Shown: positions 34,804 through 43,126, counted from the stretch's first letter. The stretch is DNA of 64,000 bases from Alloalcanivorax gelatiniphagus (GCF_005938655.1 NZ_VCQT01000001.1:62001-126000); one strand, 5' to 3'. Made by a program: numbers and translations. The notes: generated by a model not told the origin, from the sequence alone.

Positions 34804-34831
34804 CTTTGTGCACGGGATGTTGTGCACAAAG
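34804..34831. promoter_or_regulatory. perfect dyad upstream of sigma-54 promoter
   Basis: CTTTGTGCAC-N8-GTGCACAAAG, 10-bp perfect arms, starting 10 bp after the stop of the preceding gene and about 100 bp upstream of the promoter at 34933. Resembles an NtrC enhancer (TGCAC-N7-GTGCA) with one extra base in the spacer; could alternatively be a hairpin at the end of the preceding transcript. Confidence 0.45.
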
Positions 34832-34932
34832 ACGGTTCCGGCGCGCCACCTCGGTGCGTCGGTAACCCCGGCGGGGCCGGGGCGAAACCGGCCAGGCCGC
34901 ATGCCGCAAGGTTTTCGGCGGTTTTGCAAAGC

Positions 34933-34947
34933 TGGCACAGCCCTTGC
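34933..34947 (+). promoter_or_regulatory. sigma-54 consensus promoter
   Basis: TGGCAC-AGCCC-TTGC, a full match to the -24/-12 consensus, 59 bp upstream of the binding protein ATG at 35006. Confidence 0.8.
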
Positions 34948-34980
34948 CTCGTTTTTCCCATCTGAGTCTGGATACCAAAC

Positions 34981-34988
34981 TGTATACA
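34981..34988. promoter_or_regulatory. TGTATACA operator
   Basis: Perfect copy between the sigma-54 promoter and the ATG at 35006, about 22 bp downstream of the predicted +1. Confidence 0.7.
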
Positions 34989-35005
34989 CTTGTGCGGAGC
35001 GAACC

Positions 35006-36022
35006 ATGACAAAGGCAGGGGAACAGCGGTTTAAGAAGGTGTGGACGGGGGTTCGTCGGGGGCTGGCCGGGTTGGCCCTGGGGGCTGGCTTGTGGTCGGC
35101 GGCGGGCGCCGCGGAGCCGGAGAAGGTGGTGTTCGGCACCAACTGGTTCGCCCAGGCGGAGCATGGCGGTTTCTATCAGGCCAAGGCCACCGGCATCTAT
35201 GAGAAGTATGGCCTGGACGTGTCCATCGAGATGGGCGGGCCGCAGGTCAACAACGTGCAGTTGCTGCTGGCCGGCAAGCAGAACATCACCATGGGCTACC
35301 CGATCCGCAACATTAAGTCCCTGGTGCAGGACCTGCCGGTGGTGACCATCGCCGCACCGTTCCAGAGCGATCCCCAGGCGCTGCTGGCGCATCCGCAGGT
35401 GAAATCCCTGGAAGAGATCAAGGGCAAGCCGGTGTATGTGTTCTCCGGCGCCAAGCAGACCTTCTGGCCGTGGCTGGAAGCCAATTACGGCTTCACCGAC
35501 GACATGATCCGGCCCTACACCTTCAGTGTGCAGCCGTTCCTGGCCGACAAGTCCGTGGTGCAGCAGGGCTATGTGACTTCCGAGCCCTTCGCCATGGAGA
35601 AGGGCGGCGTGACGCCGTCGATTTTCCTGTTCGCGGAATACGGTTACCCCCCCTATGCGCAGACCCTGGAAACCACCCGCAAGTGGGTGAAGGAAAAACC
35701 GGAGGTGTTGCGTAAGTTCGTTCAGGCGTCCATGGAAGGCTGGAAGAGCTACTTTGAAAATCCGGCGCCGGGCAATGCCCTGATCAAGAAAGACAACCCG
35801 GAGATGACCGACGAGCAGATCGCGTTCGGCATCGAGAAAATGAAGGAATACGGTCTGGTCGCCGGCGGCGATGCCAAGACCAAAGGCCTCGGCGTGATGA
35901 CCGATGCGCGTTGGAAGGCCACCTTCGACTTCATGGCCCAGGCGGGCATGGTGCCCAAGGACCTGGACTACAAGAAAGCCTACACCTTGGAATTCCTGCC
36001 CGAGGAGCCGGTACTGCCATGA
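35006..36022 (+). CDS. ABC transporter substrate-binding protein (tandem copy 2)
   Basis: 338 residues from ATG 35006 with GGAG seven bases upstream. Signal peptide cleaved near AAGAAE. Closely similar to tandem copy 1 throughout (FAQAEHGGFYQAKATGIYEK, MGGPQVNNVQLLLAGKQ, C-terminal YTLEFLPEEPVLP). Stop overlaps the ATG of the dioxygenase gene (ATGA), tying import to oxidation. Codon use is the ordinary C/G-ending pattern. Confidence 0.93.
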   Translation: MTKAGEQRFKKVWTGVRRGLAGLALGAGLWSAAGAAEPEKVVFGTNWFAQAEHGGFYQAKATGIYEKYGLDVSIEMGGPQVNNVQLLLAGKQNITMGYPIRNIKSLVQDLPVVTIAAPFQSDPQALLAHPQVKSLEEIKGKPVYVFSGAKQTFWPWLEANYGFTDDMIRPYTFSVQPFLADKSVVQQGYVTSEPFAMEKGGVTPSIFLFAEYGYPPYAQTLETTRKWVKEKPEVLRKFVQASMEGWKSYFENPAPGNALIKKDNPEMTDEQIAFGIEKMKEYGLVAGGDAKTKGLGVMTDARWKATFDFMAQAGMVPKDLDYKKAYTLEFLPEEPVLP

Positions 36023-36954
36023 GTGCCAGCCAGGTTCCGGTGATTGATTTCGCGCCCTTCGTGAATGGCGAGGGGCGTCAGCGGGAGGCGGTGGTCGAGG
36101 CCATCGACCGCGCCGCCCGGGAGGTGGGCTTTATGTGCCTGGTGGGTCACGGCCTGCCGGAGCCGCAGTTGCAGGCGCTGTTTCGCGCGCAGCGGGATTT
36201 TTTCGCGCTGCCGGAAGCGGTCAAGGCGGAGGCCGCCTTCGCCTACCAAGACACCGATGCCAACACCGGCTATGTGGCGGTGGGCAAGGAGCGGCTGGAT
36301 GTGAAACGGGCGCCGGATTTGAAGGAAAGTTTTCAGATTCGGGAGCCCGGCCGCTACGGCCAGGTGAACCGTTGGCCGTCCGGCCAGGACGGATTCCGGG
36401 CCACGGCGGAGGATTTTTTCGCGGCGGTCTCGGACCTGTCCATGAAAGTGCTGGAGGCGTTCGAGCTGGGGCTGGGCACCGAGCCCGGTTACTTCCGGGA
36501 GCGCCACCGCACCCACAGCCAGATTCTGCGGCTGCTGCATTACCCGCCGTTGCCGCCGGAGTTTCAGGCGCAACGCGGCCAGGCCCGGGCCGGCGGCCAC
36601 ACCGACTACGGCAGCGTGACGCTGCTGTTCCAGGACGATGTCGGCGGTCTGGAAGTGCGTGACGCCGACGGTAAGTGGGTGCCGGTGGACCCGGTGCCCG
36701 GCGGGGTGGTGATCAACACCGGCGACATCATGGCCCGCTGGACCAACGATGTGTACCGCTCGACCTTGCACCGGGTGCGCCTGCCCGAGCACGCCGGCGG
36801 CCGCGCCCGCTATTCAGTGGCGTTTTTCAACGATCCGGACAACGACGCGGAGATCCGTGTGCTGGAGCAGTGTGTCAGCGACGACAACGCCTGTCGCTAC
36901 CCGCCGATCCTCACCGGCGACTATCTGGTGAACCGGCGCGCCGCGTCCTATTGA
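36019..36954 (+). CDS. isopenicillin N synthase-like 2OG/Fe(II) dioxygenase (2 of 3)
   Basis: 311 residues. Fe ligands H194, D196 (GGHTDYGS), H251 (TLHRV); 2OG-binding R264/S266 (RYS). Starts VPVIDFAPFVNGEG. Co-translated with the binding protein upstream. Paralogous to the enzymes at 22677 and 39526; substrate unknown. Confidence 0.9.
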   Translation: MSASQVPVIDFAPFVNGEGRQREAVVEAIDRAAREVGFMCLVGHGLPEPQLQALFRAQRDFFALPEAVKAEAAFAYQDTDANTGYVAVGKERLDVKRAPDLKESFQIREPGRYGQVNRWPSGQDGFRATAEDFFAAVSDLSMKVLEAFELGLGTEPGYFRERHRTHSQILRLLHYPPLPPEFQAQRGQARAGGHTDYGSVTLLFQDDVGGLEVRDADGKWVPVDPVPGGVVINTGDIMARWTNDVYRSTLHRVRLPEHAGGRARYSVAFFNDPDNDAEIRVLEQCVSDDNACRYPPILTGDYLVNRRAASY

Positions 36955-36959
36955 TTTCC

Positions 36960-36990
36960 GGCGCGGGTCCGAATGGCGGAGGCCCGCGCC
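36960..36990. repeat. intra-operon hairpin
   Basis: GGCGCGGG (36960-36967) and CCCGCGCC (36983-36990), 15-nt loop, just after the dioxygenase stop, with no U-run. It sits in the 131-bp gap before the Rieske gene and may protect or attenuate the mRNA. Confidence 0.4.
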
Positions 36991-37085
36991 CTGTTCAACC
37001 TTCCGCCAGCAAGAGAGGAAAAGCCGGCCTTAAAGAGCGCGAACAGGCTCTCGGCGGGGGCTGCCTCGTCCATAGGAGATGAGCC

Positions 37086-38135
37086 ATGCTAGTAACCCAA
37101 CAACCCGTCCTGCGCCGCTTTTGGTACCCCGTGATTCCCATGGCGCGACTGAACGACGGCCCGAAACCCTTCCGTTTGCTCAATCAGGATCTGGTGCTGT
37201 GGCTGGACAGCCAGGGCAAGCCCCAGGTGGCCGAGGACCGCTGTGCCCACCGCAGCGCCAAGCTGTCCCTGGGCTGGGTGGACGGCGACAACATCGTCTG
37301 CCCGTACCACGGCTGGAATTACGACGGCACCGGTGCCTGCAAGAAAATACCGCAAACCCCGGATCGTCCCGCCAGCCGCGTCAAGGTGCCGGCGTTCCAC
37401 GCCGATGAGCGCTACGGTTATGTGTGGGTGTGCCTGGGCGACCCGGTCACCGGTATTCCCGAAATGCCGGAAGCCAAGGAGCCGGGCTACCGCATGTTCC
37501 ATCAGTTCCATGAGGTGTGGCGCACCGCCGGCCTGCGGCTGATGGAGAACTCCTTCGACAACGCCCATTTCAGCTTCGTGCACCGGGAGAGCTTCGGCCA
37601 GTACGACAAGCCGATTCCCGCCGACCTGAACATCGAGGAGGGCGAATACGGTTTCCGCTTTGAAACCAAGGCCCCGGTGAACAATCCGGAATCCCAGAAA
37701 AAACTGCTGAAGATGGACAGCGACACCACCGTGCGCCACATGACCAGCAACTGGTACATGCCGTTCGGCCGCCGCCTCAACATCAGCTACCCCAATGGCC
37801 TGGTGCATTCCATCGTCACCTACGCCACCCCCATCGACGACGAGCATTCGATGATCTGCCAGTGGGCGTTCCGCAGCGATAGCGAAGAAGACGCCCCGGA
37901 AGCGGAAATCATCGCCTTCGATCGCCAGGTCACCGAGGAGGACAAGCGGGTTCTGGAAAGCACCGATTACGACGTGCCCCTGGACACCGCCAGCGGTGAA
38001 GAGAAGCACATGCCGTCGGACCAGCCCGGCATGGTGATGCGCAAGATGATGAAGGCGCTGCTGGAACGCTTCGGTGAGAGCGAGGCACGCAGCGACCACG
38101 CGCGCATTCCGGTGAAACAGGAGAAGGCCTCGTGA
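37086..38135 (+). CDS. Rieske-type oxygenase component (1 of 2)
   Basis: 349 residues. Rieske cluster ligands C53, H55, C72, H75 (DRCAHR, VCPYHGW). Mononuclear iron region LMENSFDNAHFSFVH with D158, H161, H166. Size and layout match the VanA/HpxD/NdmA group of short, single-component-alpha oxygenases, two of which (HpxD, NdmA) act on purines. No reductase gene is in the window. GTGA overlap with the amidohydrolase downstream suggests the product passes to it. Confidence 0.9.
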   Translation: MLVTQQPVLRRFWYPVIPMARLNDGPKPFRLLNQDLVLWLDSQGKPQVAEDRCAHRSAKLSLGWVDGDNIVCPYHGWNYDGTGACKKIPQTPDRPASRVKVPAFHADERYGYVWVCLGDPVTGIPEMPEAKEPGYRMFHQFHEVWRTAGLRLMENSFDNAHFSFVHRESFGQYDKPIPADLNIEEGEYGFRFETKAPVNNPESQKKLLKMDSDTTVRHMTSNWYMPFGRRLNISYPNGLVHSIVTYATPIDDEHSMICQWAFRSDSEEDAPEAEIIAFDRQVTEEDKRVLESTDYDVPLDTASGEEKHMPSDQPGMVMRKMMKALLERFGESEARSDHARIPVKQEKAS

Positions 38136-39493
38136 GCGACCTGCTGATCCAGGGCGCGGACGCGGTGATGACCGGCGCGGCGGGCGATGCCGCCCGCGCC
38201 GGCGCCGTGGACATCCGTGTCCGTGACGGCGTGATCAAGGAAATGGCCGCCGGGTTGACCCCGGTGGCCGGCGAGGAGGTGCTGGATGCCCGCGGCTGCG
38301 TGGTCTATCCGGGCTGGGTGAATACCCACCACCATCTGTTCCAGAGCGTGCTCAAGGCGGTGCCGGAAGGCATCAACGAGCCGCTGTTCGGCTGGCTGGG
38401 CGCGGTGCCCTATCCGCGCCTCACCCGCATCCGCGACCGCCACCTGGAGGTGGCGGCGGAAGTGGGGCTGGCGGAACTGCTGCTGTCCGGCACCAGCACC
38501 TGCGCCGATCACCATTACATCTATTACGGCGGCCTCGACAGCGAAATGGGCGACGTGCTGTTCGAGGTGGCGGAGCGGCTTGGCATGCGCTTTACCCTTT
38601 GCCGGGGCGGCGCCACCGAACAGGGCCGCCATCCGGGTTATCCCAATGACCTGAAGTCGGAAACCCTGGACGCCTACGTGGCCGATGTGGAGCGCCTGGC
38701 CGCCCGTTACCACCAGAGCGGCCCGCGTGCCATGCGCCAGGTGGTGATGGCGCCCACCACGCCCACCTTCTCGGTGGACCCGGCGACCCTGCGCGAGCTG
38801 GCCCGGGCCGGTCGCGCCCAGGGGCTGCGTCTGCACAGCCATTTGTCGGAGACCTTCAACTACGTGGAGTACTGCCGCGACGTGCACAACATGACGCCGG
38901 TGGAATTCTGCGGCGAGAACGAATGGTTGGGCGACGACGTCTGGTTCGCGCACATGGTGCACGTGGCCGACTCCGAACTGCCGATCCTGGCGGAAACCGG
39001 CACCGGCATCGCCCATTGTCCGCAAAGCAATTGCCGGCTGGGCAGCGGCATTGCCCGGGTGCCGGAAATGGCCGCCCGGGGCATTCCCATTTCCCTGGCG
39101 GTGGATGGCGCCGCCTCCAACGAGGCCGCCGACATGATCCAGGAGGCCCACACCACCTGGATGATCCACCGTGCCCTGGGGGGCGCCGACGCGGTCACCG
39201 TGGAAGACGTGATCCACTGGGGCACCTCCGGTGGCGCCCGCATTCTCGGCCTGGACCAGGTCGGCGAACTGGCCCCGGGGCGGGCCGCCGATCTGGCGGT
39301 CTACGATCTCAACCAGCCGCGCTATTTCGGCATGCACGACCCGGCTATCGCGCCGGTGGCCGGTGGTGGCAGCGCCACGGTGCGCCATCTGCTGGTGGAT
39401 GGCCAGGCGCGGGTGCGCGATGGCGCCATCCCGGGTCTGGACCTGGCCGACCTGCGTGCCCGCGCCGCCGAGGTGGTGGCGGAACTTCATTGA
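38132..39493 (+). CDS. amidohydrolase, 8-oxoguanine deaminase/AtzB-like
   Basis: 453 residues, GTG start overlapping the Rieske stop. HxH in VNTHHHLFQS, His in HSHLSETFN and HMVHVADSE, Asp in AVDGAASNEAADM. Related to, but clearly diverged from, the 8-oxoguanine deaminase at 24745 (the ELFDWL...PVW stretch is replaced by LFGWLGAVPYPRLT). Predicted deaminase or chlorohydrolase-type enzyme on an N-heterocycle. Confidence 0.85.
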   Translation: MSDLLIQGADAVMTGAAGDAARAGAVDIRVRDGVIKEMAAGLTPVAGEEVLDARGCVVYPGWVNTHHHLFQSVLKAVPEGINEPLFGWLGAVPYPRLTRIRDRHLEVAAEVGLAELLLSGTSTCADHHYIYYGGLDSEMGDVLFEVAERLGMRFTLCRGGATEQGRHPGYPNDLKSETLDAYVADVERLAARYHQSGPRAMRQVVMAPTTPTFSVDPATLRELARAGRAQGLRLHSHLSETFNYVEYCRDVHNMTPVEFCGENEWLGDDVWFAHMVHVADSELPILAETGTGIAHCPQSNCRLGSGIARVPEMAARGIPISLAVDGAASNEAADMIQEAHTTWMIHRALGGADAVTVEDVIHWGTSGGARILGLDQVGELAPGRAADLAVYDLNQPRYFGMHDPAIAPVAGGGSATVRHLLVDGQARVRDGAIPGLDLADLRARAAEVVAELH

Positions 39494-39525
39494 AGGACGG
39501 GGCCAGCGCCCCGGGGGAATACCCG

Positions 39526-40509
39526 ATGGAAACATTTCAACAATCCAAGGCGCGGCTCACCGACGCCGGTGCCATTCCGGTGATTGACTTCGGACCTTTT
39601 CTGCACGGCGATGCGGCGGACCGCAAGGCGGTGGCCCGCGCCATGCGCCAGGCCAGCGCCGACTGGGGTTTTTTCTACCTTTCCAGCCACGGCGTGCCGG
39701 CGTCGTTGCTGGACCGTTCCTTCCAGACTTCCGAACGGTTCTTCGCCCGTCCCTACGAAGAGAAAATGGGCGTGGCCTGGCAAAACGCCAGCAGCAACCG
39801 GGGCTATGTGGCGGTGCGCCGGGAGCGGCTTGATGCCAGCAAACCCGGCGACCTGAAAGAAGCTTTCAACGCCGGGCCGGAACCCGGGGCGCTCAGCGAG
39901 GCGGAACGGCCCTACCGGGAAAATCGCTGGCCGGACCAGCCGGCGGATTTCCGCGCCACCGTGATGGCATTGATGGACGGCTGCGTGGCCGCGTCCAACC
40001 GGGTGCTGGAAGCCTTCGCGCTGGCCCTGGATCTGCCCGACGGTTTCTTCGTCGATGCCCATGACCAACTGCACCACACCCTGCGCCTGCTGCACTACCC
40101 GCCGCTGCCCCGGGACTACACCCCCCAGGCCGGCGAAAAGCGGGCCGGCGCGCACACCGATTACGGCAGCATCACGCTGCTGTTCCAGCATGGCGTGGCC
40201 GGGCTGGAAGTGCGCACCCGCGACGGTGAGTGGATCACCGCGCCGCCGATTCCCGGCACCGTGGTGGTCAACACCGGTGACCTGATGCAGCGCTGGACCA
40301 ACGACGTGTTCTGCTCCACGCCGCACCGGGTGTCGCCGTTCGTCAGCGGCGATTCGCCGGGCCGTTATTCCATTGCTTTCTTTTGTCATCCGAACCCGGA
40401 CGCGGAGATCCGCTGCATCGAAAGTTGCGCGGACGAAAACAACCCGCCGCGCTATCCGTCGATCCTGGCCGGTGAGCATCTGATGGCCAAACTGAACGCG
40501 ACCTACTGA
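39526..40509 (+). CDS. isopenicillin N synthase-like 2OG/Fe(II) dioxygenase (3 of 3)
   Basis: 327 residues from ATG 39526 with GGGGGA upstream; a much longer open frame upstream is a shadow of the amidohydrolase. Fe ligands H210, D212 (GAHTDYGS), H267 (TPHRV); R280/S282. Starts IPVIDFGPFLHGD. Stop and the MFS start share one base. Confidence 0.9.
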   Translation: METFQQSKARLTDAGAIPVIDFGPFLHGDAADRKAVARAMRQASADWGFFYLSSHGVPASLLDRSFQTSERFFARPYEEKMGVAWQNASSNRGYVAVRRERLDASKPGDLKEAFNAGPEPGALSEAERPYRENRWPDQPADFRATVMALMDGCVAASNRVLEAFALALDLPDGFFVDAHDQLHHTLRLLHYPPLPRDYTPQAGEKRAGAHTDYGSITLLFQHGVAGLEVRTRDGEWITAPPIPGTVVVNTGDLMQRWTNDVFCSTPHRVSPFVSGDSPGRYSIAFFCHPNPDAEIRCIESCADENNPPRYPSILAGEHLMAKLNATY

Positions 40510-41729
40510 TGGCCGCCAGTGACCTGTCGGCGGCGCCGGCGGTGGAGGTGGCGGCGCCACCGCCGGTGACCGTGGGGTTGGGCTGGATCGCGGTGATGAT
40601 CGCCCTGGCCGGCCTCAACCTGCGGCCGCTGCTCACTTCCTTGGGGGTGAGTCTGGAAGCGGTGCGCATGGACCTGGGGCTGAGCAGCACCGCCGCCGGC
40701 CTGCTCGCCGCCGTGCCCACTTTCTGCATGGGCGCGGTGGCGTTGGTGGGCGGCTGGTTGATCGGCCGCCTTGGCAGCGGCCAGGGGCTGCGCGTGGCCT
40801 TGCTGCTGGTGGCGGCGGGCTGCCTGGGCCGCTGGGTGGGTTTCAGCCCCACGGTAATGTTCGCCGCCACCCTGGTGGGCGGGCTCGGCATCGCCTGCGG
40901 TCAGGTGCTGATCCCGGTGGTGATCAAACAGTATTTCCCGGCCCGGGCGGCCTTGATGATGGGCCTGTTCACCACCGCCATGAACCTGGGCGCGGCCTTG
41001 GGCGCCGCCGCCACGCCGGCGCTGATGGACGCCGCCGGCGGCCACTGGCAGCTGGCCCTGGGCATCTGGGCGTTGCCGGCGCTGGTGGCGGCGCTGCTGT
41101 GGCCGGTGAACCTGGCGCGGCCCCGGGGCGACAACGCCCGGGCTTTGCCCTGGGCGGATGCCCGCGCCTGGCGCATGGCGCTGTTTCTGGGCACCGGCTC
41201 GATTGCCTATATGTCGTTGCTGGCCTGGCTGGTGCCGTTCTATGTGGCCCAGGGCCACAGCCAGGCCCAGGGCGCGGCGCTGCTTACCGTATTCACTGGC
41301 GCGCAAATCGCCGCCGCTTTGCTGGTACCGCCGCTGGCCGGCGTCTGGCGGGACCGCCGCCCGGCCATGGCGATCTGCCTGCTGCTGTTGATGGTGGGCA
41401 TCGCCGGGCTGTGGTGGGCGCCGGCCTCCGGCGGCGTGCCCTGGGCGGTGATCGCGGGCATCGGCCTGGGCGGTTCCTTTCCGCTGGCGCTGACCCTGCC
41501 GCTGGATTACGCCGCCACGCCCACCGAGGCCGGCCGTCTGTCGGCGCTGGTGCAGGGCCTGGCCATGCTGATGGGCGCGCTGGGGCCGCTGCTGTTCGGT
41601 GCCTTGCGCGACGGCTTCGGGTTTGCCGCGGCCATGCTGTTTCTGTTGTCGGCGGTGGGGGTGTCGTTCCTGCTGGGACTGACCTTCCGGCCGCCACCGC
41701 TTCACCCCGCCGAGGAGGACTCTCCATGA
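40509..41729 (+). CDS. MFS transporter, cyanate/nitroimidazole permease (CynX/NimT) type
   Basis: 406 residues, 12 hydrophobic segments. Start region with LAGLNLRPLLTSLGVSLEAV typical of the CynX group. Located between two oxygenase genes, so it probably moves the substrate or an intermediate. Overlaps the next gene by ATGA. Confidence 0.88.
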   Translation: MAASDLSAAPAVEVAAPPPVTVGLGWIAVMIALAGLNLRPLLTSLGVSLEAVRMDLGLSSTAAGLLAAVPTFCMGAVALVGGWLIGRLGSGQGLRVALLLVAAGCLGRWVGFSPTVMFAATLVGGLGIACGQVLIPVVIKQYFPARAALMMGLFTTAMNLGAALGAAATPALMDAAGGHWQLALGIWALPALVAALLWPVNLARPRGDNARALPWADARAWRMALFLGTGSIAYMSLLAWLVPFYVAQGHSQAQGAALLTVFTGAQIAAALLVPPLAGVWRDRRPAMAICLLLLMVGIAGLWWAPASGGVPWAVIAGIGLGGSFPLALTLPLDYAATPTEAGRLSALVQGLAMLMGALGPLLFGALRDGFGFAAAMLFLLSAVGVSFLLGLTFRPPPLHPAEEDSP

Positions 41730-42709
41730 ACGTCATGGACCATCCCGTGTTTCGCCGCTTCTGGTATCCGGTGATGCCGCTTGATCTGTTGCGCGAAGGC
41801 CCGCGCGGTTTCGTGCTGCTGGGCCAGCCGCTGGTGCTGTTTATCGATGACCAGGGCGTGCCGGCGGCGCTGGAGGATCGCTGCTGCCATCGCACCGCGC
41901 AGCTGTCCCTGGGCGAGGTGTGCCAGGGGCGGGTGGCCTGTCCGTATCACGGCTGGCAGTACGACCGCAGCGGCCAGTGCGTGCATGTGCCGCAGATGCC
42001 GGACCGCGACCCGGGGCCCAAGCGGCGGGTGCGCGCTTTCCATTGTGACGTCCGTTATGGCTATGCCTGGGTGGCGTTGGAAGACCCGATCTTCGAGATT
42101 CCCGCCATTCCGGAGGCCGCCGAGCCGGACTTCGAGCTGATCCAGGAATTCTACGAAGAATGGAAGGTGGCCGGGCTGCGGGTGATGGAGAACGAACTGG
42201 ACATGGCCCACCCCAGCTATGTGCACCTGGGCACCTTCGGCAGCCCGGAGCATCTGGTGGCCAAGGACGCGGAAATCCGCGAGTTCGACGGCGGCTTCCA
42301 TTACACCGGCCGGCTCGGCGTGACCCAGGCCCACCACGCCCAGCAGGACGGTAACGAGCGTTTTCTGGATTGCTCCTGGTTCGCGCCCTTCGTGTGCCGG
42401 CTGCGTATCGACTATGCGGACGGTGGGCCCGCCCATGTGATCGTCAACTGCCAGGTGCCCATCGACCACGGACGCTCCCAGGTGGTGCAGTTCTGTCTGC
42501 AGCAGGACCATGGTGAGGGCTTCGACCGGGAGGCGCTGTTGGCCTTCGATCGCAAGGTCACCCTGGAGGACAAGCGGGTGCTGGAAAGCACCGACCCGGA
42601 TATGCCCCTGGACCCCCGTGGCGAGAAGCACATGGAATCGGATAAGCCGGGCCTGGTGATCCGCCGCATGATGGATCGGTTGATCGCCGACCACGAAGGG
42701 GTGGCCTGA
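41726..42709 (+). CDS. Rieske-type oxygenase component (2 of 2)
   Basis: 327 residues, ATG 41726 with AGGAGG upstream. Rieske ligands C53, H55, C72, H75 (DRCCHR, ACPYHGW); mononuclear iron region VMENELDMAHPSYVH with D159, H162, H167. Paralogue of the enzyme at 37086 but divergent in the C-terminal catalytic domain. Last gene of the 35.0-42.7 kb operon. Confidence 0.9.
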   Translation: MNVMDHPVFRRFWYPVMPLDLLREGPRGFVLLGQPLVLFIDDQGVPAALEDRCCHRTAQLSLGEVCQGRVACPYHGWQYDRSGQCVHVPQMPDRDPGPKRRVRAFHCDVRYGYAWVALEDPIFEIPAIPEAAEPDFELIQEFYEEWKVAGLRVMENELDMAHPSYVHLGTFGSPEHLVAKDAEIREFDGGFHYTGRLGVTQAHHAQQDGNERFLDCSWFAPFVCRLRIDYADGGPAHVIVNCQVPIDHGRSQVVQFCLQQDHGEGFDREALLAFDRKVTLEDKRVLESTDPDMPLDPRGEKHMESDKPGLVIRRMMDRLIADHEGVA

Positions 42710-42754
42710 GTCCTGCTCCACCCCGAGACGCTTCCCGGCCGGCGAATGGCACCC

Positions 42755-42822
42755 GTAGGAGCGACTTCAGTCGCGATCACCGACTCGCTTTCCATCGTCA
42801 TCGCGACTGAAGTCGCTCCTAC
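42755..42822. repeat. inverted REP pair (REPIN-like)
   Basis: GTAGGAGCGACTTCAGTC...GAT at 42755-42777 and its exact reverse complement at 42800-42822, 23-bp arms, 22-nt loop. The GCGACTTCAGTCGC core is a variant of the GCGGCTTCAGCCGC core in the array at 32.3 kb. Confidence 0.9.
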
Positions 42823-42854
42823 CCGTGGACTAAGGGTCAACCTCCTGGCTGCTT

Positions 42855-42862
42855 TGTATACA
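42855..42862. promoter_or_regulatory. TGTATACA operator without adjacent gene
   Basis: TTTGTATACAAA, a 12-bp perfect palindrome, after the Rieske gene and 54 bp before an intrinsic terminator. No gene starts nearby on either strand. Confidence 0.55.
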
Positions 42863-42908
42863 AAAAACCGCCATCGCGCTTGAATTTTCACCGTCTTCAT
42901 TCCTGTTC

Positions 42909-42957
42909 GCCGGGTTGGACGGGGCCTTACGGCCCCGTGCTTCCCGGCTTTTTTTAT
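42909..42957 (+). terminator. intrinsic terminator
   Basis: Outer stem GCCGGG/CCCGGC enclosing a perfect 8-bp inner stem ACGGGGCC-TTAC-GGCCCCGT, followed by seven T. Ends the Rieske operon on the plus strand. Confidence 0.85.
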
Positions 42958-43111
42958 TTTCGCCGTTGTATTTTTCTCGCGCCTCCTTAGGGCGGGATTT
43001 CCTGAATCGCCCCAAAAAAGAGCAGTAGGGGCCTCTAAGGGGGGCTCCTTGCCCTGGTTTTTACGCCTTCTTCACCCACTGGCCGCGCCTTTTCGTGCGT
43101 GTCCGCGCGAC

Positions 43112-43126
43112 TGGCACGCATCTTGA
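43112..43126 (+). promoter_or_regulatory. sigma-54-like promoter of the porin operon
   Basis: TGGCAC-GCATC-TTGA: full -24 match, -12 with GA in place of GC. About 265 bp before the porin start, leaving a long leader. The rest of the 42710-43392 gap holds the REP pair, operators and terminator listed separately. Confidence 0.5.

Noticed and set aside
32099-35012. Several long minus-strand open frames (up to 509 codons) across the repeat array, rich in repeated phrases such as GQGWPTRAYRD and AAEAAPTK
   Set aside because: They are read-through of the 227-bp tandem repeat, whose unit length lets frames shift between copies, with Arg/Pro/Gly-rich content and no conserved domain; one also runs antisense through a clear binding protein gene.
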